Shown piece after piece: positions 59,901 through 64,000 of a stretch of DNA of 64,000 nt. A program made the translations under genes and the position numbers. How positions within the stretch are numbered: the stretch's first letter is position 1; every line of letters begins with the position of its first letter. The DNA is taken from contig NZ_UHIO01000001.1 in assembly GCF_900460315.1 (NCBI RefSeq), positions 210,001-274,000 of the forward strand, given 5' to 3'. The stretch comes from Veillonella criceti. Its GTDB lineage: Bacteria > Bacillota > Negativicutes > Veillonellales > Veillonellaceae. A model generated the notes under the pieces. It searched no databases. It was not told the origin of the DNA and saw only the letters and a program-made list of their open reading frames with translations.

Positions 59901-61017
59901 CACAGGTGAGGATGCACATCGTGCATTAAGCCAAAAATTAACTATCAATGGTGGCATTAGTGACGAATCTAAGTTAACTGACAATAACATTGGTGTTGTG
60001 GCAAATGGCTCCGATACATTAACAGTGAAGTTAGCCAAAGACATTGACCTCGGCAAAGACGGCAGTGTTACAACTGGCAACACAATTATCAACAATGACG
60101 GCCTTACTGTAAAAGGTGAAGACGGCAAACCTGGCACAACTGTTGGTTCTGATGGAATGGTTGTAAATGGTGATGATGGTAAACCAGCTACTACTGTTGG
60201 TAAAGATGGTATCTCCACAAATGGTAAGGATGGTATTTCTGTAAATGGCGAAGATGGCTCTTCTACAACTATCAAACCAGATGGTGTAACGTCCAAAGAT
60301 CCAAATGGTAACTCCACAGTTCTTGGCCCTAATGGCGTAGAAGTGAAGGACAAAGACGGTAATACTGTTGTAACTATTAATGATAAAGGCATTTCTAATA
60401 GCAATGGTGGTCCAACTAATTTAAATGATGGTTTAAATGTGCCTGGTGGTTTAGTAGTAAAACCTGCTGAAAAAGTAAATGGTGAATATGTTCCTGGCAC
60501 TGGTACTATTAGTGCAGAAGGAAATCGTATTCAAAATGTGGCACCTGGTATTGCGCCTACTGATGCAGTAAACGTAGGACAATTAGGTGGTGTGAAACGT
60601 GATTTAAATAATCGCATGAACACAATTGGTGCTCACGCAGCAGCTATGGCAGCGTTACATCCAATGGAATACTTGGAAGAAGAAAAATTGTCTATTGCAG
60701 CGGGTGTTGGTACATTCCAAAGTAAACAAGCAGTGGCAGTAGGTGCGTTCTACCGTCCAAATGATGACACAATGTTCAGTGTTGGTGGTTCTTTTGGTGG
60801 CAATGAAAACATGTTTAATGTTGGTGTATCCTTACGTGTAGGTCAAGATAGTGACTATGCAAAAGGTGCACAAAACTACAAACAAGCACCACTTAGCACC
60901 TTGACTGTTCTTGATGATAAAGTAAATACTCTTGAAAAAGAAAATGCTGCATTAAAAGATCAGTTAGAAACACAACGTGAACAGATTAAAATGTTGATGG
61001 AACGTTTAGGTATGTAA
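53968..61017 (+). CDS. Trimeric autotransporter adhesin (YadA-like), 2,349 aa
   Basis: Giant surface adhesin of the diderm outer membrane. A signal peptide (about residues 1-31, ending GTTWA-AT) is followed by three YadA-type heads of AIG-type beta-roll repeats (about 45-235, 345-690 and 950-1250) with intervening necks (DTDAVNVXQL). A coiled-coil insert (about 717-800) sits before one neck. Long stalk repeats and a GKDG/NGDD-rich low-complexity region (about 2030-2150) precede the anchor (GAHAAAMAALHPMEY onward, about 2225-2292). After the barrel comes a further 56 residues with a heptad-rich coiled coil (LEKENAALKDQLETQREQIK). GTG 53968 follows AAAGGAG. Adhesins of this class drive aggregation and biofilm in Veillonella. 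Confidence 0.95.
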   Translation: MAKNSKSFRKIGVALAVSALTGSVIGTTWAATNVAGTGNGVALGEGAAATSNDANTSIAIGKDSTSKYDGSIAIGDGSEAVGNDSIVIGKGASTISGPGIAIGSGAHAQNDGNLAIGVGAKSVGKKSIVIGENTSAGSGRSIVLGYNTHTSGYTTNAIAMGENIKLDGNYSDLISIGSESNAQGIGSIAIGGDSTIAAPVTGAVALGYGAATTAEGGVALGRSSVANRSAGSYGYIPQSGDKIGYTGRIGGILPDREAVFTAQKPANVDDSVYKSTDGAVSVGRESYVGQNGNVVPVSTRQITNVAAGGQDTDAVNVRQLKDLSAAVGTQLATKLDANAFQYVSINSSEAGNKDNKGATGGNSVAIGPNATATAVSNVAIGEDSVAGGKGFATALGSGAKAENTGAVAIGSSANATGSTGIAMGYEAKATGTNAVALGMRSQATSYGIAIGQAKALSQSAIVLGDAANIDNASAYAIGIGDGVSVTNTKQAVVAGVNAKADNSQQVVLLGSQANATNSGNSVVIGTSASSNSVETVAIGKGTIITDKAASSLAIGNSAYIGEMTPVDPGTKPSDTSNPGYRNIGTSEEVMTNPLDKSKYYFSTAVGTDAKAFGYQNTAFGAGAEAHNTNSLALGFIAVAKGDFSAAIGRNTKTDGTYATAVGFDADAIGESTLALGSRARANKVAGVALGTDSITNVDKGSFGYDPSGKQADLSAFLGDQKSVYDTLQTDIATAQGEVDTARQAVIDLQNSKNGKTAEEIAEIDKNLASAETTLDEKKAALTAKVTEANKMVSTWQATAAGVSVGDSETGLTRQINNVAAGTLDTDAVNVAQLKAAKVEVVAGDNVTVDTDTSAGYTKYTVKSVDTDTKVENGAATYNADGTGSITLNTNQNGTTGTVTISGLQDKFITGASMSGNTLTINRNDGQAFTVNNIATKDDVTSAQTHYVSINSTESGNRDNKGATTTGAIAIGPKAGATNWYDIAIGNNAKASGSWSVALGADTNASGSVATALGYGAQSTNAQTIAMGYTATASGPQATAIGREAKATGLVAIALGTQSKANADDSISIGRGTSVVSQGVNSIAIGQKAYIGQQTTAGGTPEQGVPDHSLSIVDNDTSSGKADQEYMNSIAIGNTTKAFGYQNTSLGAGAETYDTNTTAVGVAAKAKGHYATAMGKQAYANGEEATALGHWARAYGNNAIAIGSNSITSTLDGTGEVNNGIAIGQQARVASNNSIALGQNSLALVPTDLKTEAYLSKEVFNAENGVVSVGNVEYKVGDATVTENRRRITNVAGGADDYDAVNVAQLKQLRATGTNYAGDDTTRVHRDLGDELTIKGGADVSTAEAKAKLTDGNIGVVANKDTNGLEVKLAKDINLTDKGSVVFGDGDTAPKLDATGLILPNTDATKTVKVSTDGISAGSQKITNVAAGTEDTDAVNVSQLNAVKTSTDDKLGEFTVGTDAAGNANGIDVDKDNTRFDILGANGNITTTIEGRQVKVGLSNTLNLTADGSIAFGNDATAPKLDAKGLTVSDTVKFTNAGISAGSQQIKNVKAGTEDTDAVNVSQLNEVKTSTDGKLAKFTVGTDAAGNAKGIDVDKDDTRFDILGANGNITTTIEGRQVKVGLTNTLNLTDAGSISFGDATNAPKVDKTGFTISESLKFTNAGISAGNQTVDNVKSAISDKMGETFTDKLNAANTANPNSAVNVSDLKNTADALTTQISNANTAANSKLESFVVGADKAGQTDGITVDKGTEGKTNRFDIVGANDNITTAVNGNAIEVGLAKDVTLTDGSVTTTKDGITTKVDGSGITISPSTGDATKAVSLTNEGLNNGGNKITNVAKGTDDSDAVNVSQLKELESKLGAAGDLTTVDKDGNPVVKGNDGNYYNPTDLNEDGTPKDDAKPVDTALGSGADTSGLGLDNKDNDKPITKDEAKDIIGGKPGADGQPGKDGLLDKTGPSLNNLVTVKDLQALAQAGLDFGGDTGEDAHRALSQKLTINGGISDESKLTDNNIGVVANGSDTLTVKLAKDIDLGKDGSVTTGNTIINNDGLTVKGEDGKPGTTVGSDGMVVNGDDGKPATTVGKDGISTNGKDGISVNGEDGSSTTIKPDGVTSKDPNGNSTVLGPNGVEVKDKDGNTVVTINDKGISNSNGGPTNLNDGLNVPGGLVVKPAEKVNGEYVPGTGTISAEGNRIQNVAPGIAPTDAVNVGQLGGVKRDLNNRMNTIGAHAAAMAALHPMEYLEEEKLSIAAGVGTFQSKQAVAVGAFYRPNDDTMFSVGGSFGGNENMFNVGVSLRVGQDSDYAKGAQNYKQAPLSTLTVLDDKVNTLEKENAALKDQLETQREQIKMLMERLGM
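58243..58837 (+). repeat. Tandem stalk repeat of 372 bp within the adhesin
   Basis: Two near-identical units start at 58243 and 58615 (period 372 bp, 124 codons). The first ~220 bp of each differ at only a few positions. Each codes for a neck plus a stalk module (TEDTDAVNVSQLN, then FTVGTDAAGNA and FDILGANGNITTTIEGRQV). A third, degenerate unit follows. Recombination between units would change stalk length. Confidence 0.85.
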
Positions 61018-61093
61018 AATCGTTAAATTTTAGAATTAGTTAACAACGTCAATGTAAACTATTTCATTTCTAAGAGTTAACACAAAAATGAGA

Positions 61094-61133
61094 AGAGAGA
61101 TACTAGATTATTTATCTAGTATCTCTTTTTTTG
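61094..61133 (+). terminator. Terminator of the first adhesin gene
   Basis: AGAGATACTAGAT pairs with ATCTAGTATCTCT around a loop of about 5 bases and is followed by T7. Confidence 0.92.
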
Positions 61134-61694
61134 TCGTGTAGAAAAATTATGAGTGAAAGCTTAGATATGAAGTCTCTTTGGATTATTCGATTCGTGAAAA
61201 TTAGATGATGTTTTGAAAGCAAATTGAAGATAATCGAATAGACAGAAATACTTAAAAGAAGTGGATTTATAAAAAAACATGAAATAAAGTGTGGTGTATA
61301 AATGAGAATATATCAAGTGAATAGGGATAAAATTTTATAGTAAAGTCGTATTGACGGATGAGAATTTAATGGTATAATTATTAAATGAAAAACAGATATG
61401 ATTCTAATTTGGTTATTATTAAATAAAGTACTAAGTAAAGTATATAAATGAAGTTGGTTATATATAAATCCATTAAAAATAGGGTTAAACAGATCGTTAA
61501 ATATTTTATTATCGTGTAAAGTCATTTTATATTTATTGTAAATATTTAAATAACTTATCTTTGTTTTAATATCTCATTCTTTTATATCATAAATAATAAC
61601 TAGAAAGGTTTACTTAATCATCTTGATAAAGAGTTTTTGGATTAGGAAAGTATGAATCATACGTGTTTTGCATTTCTGTTGTGCAATGAGGTTG
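61134..61694. other. AT-rich spacer between the two adhesin genes
   Basis: About 560 bp without a supported gene. A weak promoter-like pair (TTGTTT 61561 and TATCAT 61585, spacer 18) may serve the second adhesin, leaving a leader of about 115 nt. Nothing else was recognised. Confidence 0.5.
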
Positions 61695-61709
61695 AAGTGA
61701 GGTTTTATA

Positions 61710-64000
61710 ATGAAGACAAAAAAAGGATATACAATTTGCCTCTAAATTGGTAGCTACCATTTTAGTTGGTACAGTTGGCACTGGCTTATATAGTGCTAAT
61801 GCAGCGGGTTTAACTGGTTCCTATGTAGGTATTGGTACAGCGCCAACTGATGCTACCGTAGTTAAGAGTGGTACAGAGTACAATGCGGATAATCTCGTTG
61901 GTAAAAATGTATTGATTGATTATCGTCAAACTAAACGTATGAATGGCGAACAAGAGCAAGATTTTTCTCGTATTCCTACAAATGATAACAAAAATGGTGA
62001 AGGTGTAGATGGTACAGCTACAGCTAATGATAGTAGAGCAGGTGTGGGTACAACTGCTATCGGTCTTGGTACTTATTCAACTCGTGAATATTCTACAGCT
62101 GTTGGTACCTATACAAGTGCTATTATGGGCAGTACGTCTGTTGGTTCCGGTGCTTTTGCCACTCAATATGGCTCTGCCTTTGGTCGTAACACCTATGCAA
62201 ATAACAAGGCCGTTGCCGTAGGTGAAGCAGCTCGTGCCGCTGATGGCATAGCCATTGGTATAGGTGCTTCTGCTGGCCAATTCTACAAATACATTCAAAA
62301 TGATGGCAGACAAAATATGGATTCTATTCAATACAGCATTGCCATTGGTCCTAATGCCACAGCCGTTGGTGGTACAGCCATTGGTGCTAAAGCAAAAACT
62401 AATAATCTCTATGGCGTCGCTCTTGGTCAAAGCTCTAGCGTTTATTACAATGGCGTAGCTTTAGGTGTAAGTGCTCAAGTGACTAGAGAAGGCAATGGTG
62501 GTGTTGCGTTAGGTACGTATAGTGTAGCTAACCGTGGTGCTGGTAGTATTGGTTACATGCCATTAGTTGATGGTGTGAAAGGTGAAGTTGCTGCTGATAA
62601 TGCCACATTGGCTGGCTATATGGGCTTGTCTGATACTATTAAAAACTTTGAAACTACCTATAAAACTCAAATTGAAAAGTACAATGAACTTAATAAGGCT
62701 TATAACGACGCTTCAAGCGCAGAAGCAGTACAAAAACAGATTATGCTAGCAACTAAGGGGCATGATGATGCTGCGTATAAAGCTGCAGAAGCTGAATATA
62801 AAAGATTGAGCAAGGAAGCTGTAGCAGCTACTAATGCTCGTAATGCGTGGACTGCAGCTAACAAAGATTTCACTGCTGCTTTGGCAGAGTATGAAAGTGC
62901 ATTAGCTCCATTTAAGGCGACTGATGGTGCCGTAAGTGTTGGCTCTACTTCCTATGTTGATGCTAAAACGGGTCAAAAATACCAAAATACACGTCAAATC
63001 ATCAATGTAGCAGCTGGTACAGAAGATACTGATGCTGTTAATGTGGCACAGTTAAAAGAAGTAGAAAAAGTAACGGCTGATAAAATGTCCAGCTTCACTG
63101 TAGGTGATGGTAAAAAAGCTGCAGACGGTGAAGAAGCACCAGCAACTCTTACTGTAGATGGTGAAAAAACACATTTTGATATTGTAGGTGCTAATGACAA
63201 CATTACGACTACAGTAGATTCAGATGGCCGTGCTATTCAAATTGGCTTATCTAATACGTTAGATCTCGGTAAAGACGGATCTATTTCCGTTGGTGCTAGT
63301 CCAGTAAAATTGGATGGTAATGGTTTAACTATTAAAGATGGTCCATCCATGACAAACAATGGTATTGATGCAGGTAATAAAACTATTACGAATGTAAAAA
63401 GTGATATTGCTGAAAAAGATGGAGCCGATTATTTAGCTAAATTAGAAAATGCTAATACTGCTAACCCTAATTCCGCGGTTAATGTAAGTGATCTTCAATC
63501 AACGGCTGATACTTTGAATAACAAAATTACCCAGACAGGTAATGATATTACAACAATTAATACCAATATCGGCAAACTTCAAGATGGTTTTAAAGTATCT
63601 GCAGGTAGTGTAACATCTGATGTGAAATTAGGTGGAGATACAGTGCCAACTATTACCTTTACTGGTGATAGTAATTTAACAGCTGAATTAGATGCCACTA
63701 CAAATACAGTACAATATAAAATTAATAAAGATAATCTTGCAACCACTTTAGGTGATACATTCACTAAGATTGATGCATCCAATTTACAAGGTGATACCAC
63801 TAATATCAATAATTGGAAGACTGTATTGGGTGTTACTGACGAACAATTAGGCCAAGCTAGTGCATGGAAGTTACAAGCAAATGGTAAGAATGAAACAACA
63901 ATATCTAAAGATACAGTAGTAAACTTTGTAAATGGCACAGGCACAGAAATCAGTAAAACAGATAATACGATTACGGTAGGTCTAGATGAAACAACTAACA
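61710..64000 (+). CDS. Second trimeric autotransporter adhesin, 3' truncated by the window and out of frame at an A7 tract
   Basis: ATG 61710 follows GTGAGG, but after AAG ACA the A7 run (61718-61724) leads to a stop at 61743 after 11 codons. One base removed gives the frame that stays open to the window end. It begins with a signal peptide (LVATILVGTVGTGLYSANA, cleaved near NA-AG). A YadA-type head (GTTAIGLGTYSTREYS, SIAIGPNATAVGG) follows. Next comes a coiled-coil insert at about 62620-62920. The neck is NVAAGTEDTDAVNVAQLKE, and the stalk modules include FDIVGANDNITTTV. The architecture closely matches the first adhesin. The gene is either a phase-variable gene in the OFF state or a frameshift mutant. 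Confidence 0.85.

Noticed and set aside
59790-60500. 236-codon frame on the minus strand inside the first adhesin
   Set aside because: It is the mirror of the repetitive GKDG/NGDD-coding stalk, has no ribosome binding site, and its Pro/Ser-rich composition is a by-product of the repeats.
55000-60500. CRISPR-like short repeats
   Set aside because: The short repeats are coding repeats of AIG-type head and stalk modules in the adhesin, not separated by unique spacers.
61313-61525. 70-codon minus-strand frame between the adhesins
   Set aside because: It is low-complexity AT-rich sequence without a ribosome binding site or recognisable product.

Overview
The window comes from a low-GC diderm Firmicute of the Negativicutes, almost certainly a Veillonella species. 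This is inferred from Firmicutes-type gene order (purR-glmU-prs-pth, and yaaO-tmk-holB-ricT-yabB-rsmI-metG-tatD-yabE-rnmV-ksgA) combined with giant YadA-type trimeric autotransporter adhesins, which need an outer membrane. The species cannot be fixed from the sequence alone.

Layout. 1-711: 3' end of a 23S rRNA gene, 5S rRNA and the rrn terminator. 721-1490: two diverged copies of a ~335-bp hairpin-rich non-coding repeat. 1849-2230: tRNA-Trp and two identical tRNA-Arg(ACG) genes. 2532-6507: two nhaA paralogues, separated by a complete ISL3-family insertion sequence with a perfect 8-bp target duplication in the terminator T-tract of the first nhaA. 6725-12195: a 3D-domain cell-wall protein, purR-glmU-prs-pth, and a small orphan gene with its own strong promoter and long leader. 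12344-31069: a NUDIX gene and a long housekeeping run (decarboxylase, tmk, holB, ricT, yabB-like, rsmI, metG, tatD), interrupted by a polyphosphate module (ppx-ppx-ppk), then continuing with the yabE-like gene, rnmV, ksgA and a polysaccharide deacetylase. 31242-37098: prfC, topB and a DEAD-box helicase, with a nested inverted repeat. 37739-43385: iron and metal transport (feoA-feoB, a Cys-rich small protein, DUF6110 plus a P-type ATPase). 43495-46721: two membrane proteins of unknown role, an ECF transporter S component with a structured leader, and an orphan ZnuA-like lipoprotein. 46849-53450: a SCIFF peptide with its radical SAM maturase, then hydrogenase maturation genes hypF-hypC-hypD-hypE. 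53968-64000: two trimeric autotransporter adhesins. The second runs off the window and is out of frame with its own start.

How the genes fit together. The housekeeping block covers nucleotide, cell-wall precursor and translation or rRNA maturation functions in conserved operons. The polyphosphate genes form one tightly spaced transcription unit (ppk1, an active-looking Ppx-HD protein, and a sister that has lost the motif residues). The feo genes lie behind a cluster of Fur-box-like sequences. The metal ATPase operon lies behind a tandem palindromic operator.

Most notable: (1) an A7 tract that puts the second adhesin out of frame, consistent with phase variation; (2) a G8 tract just upstream of the predicted promoter of the first adhesin; (3) a coiled-coil extension after the beta-barrel anchor of the first adhesin; (4) the covarying hairpin repeat after the rRNA operon; (5) the pseudoenzyme-like second Ppx; (6) the tandem TAAAA-NN-TTTTA operator; (7) the SCIFF gene, only 47 codons long, with a terminator between it and its maturase. 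No prophage, CRISPR array or classical defence system was seen.
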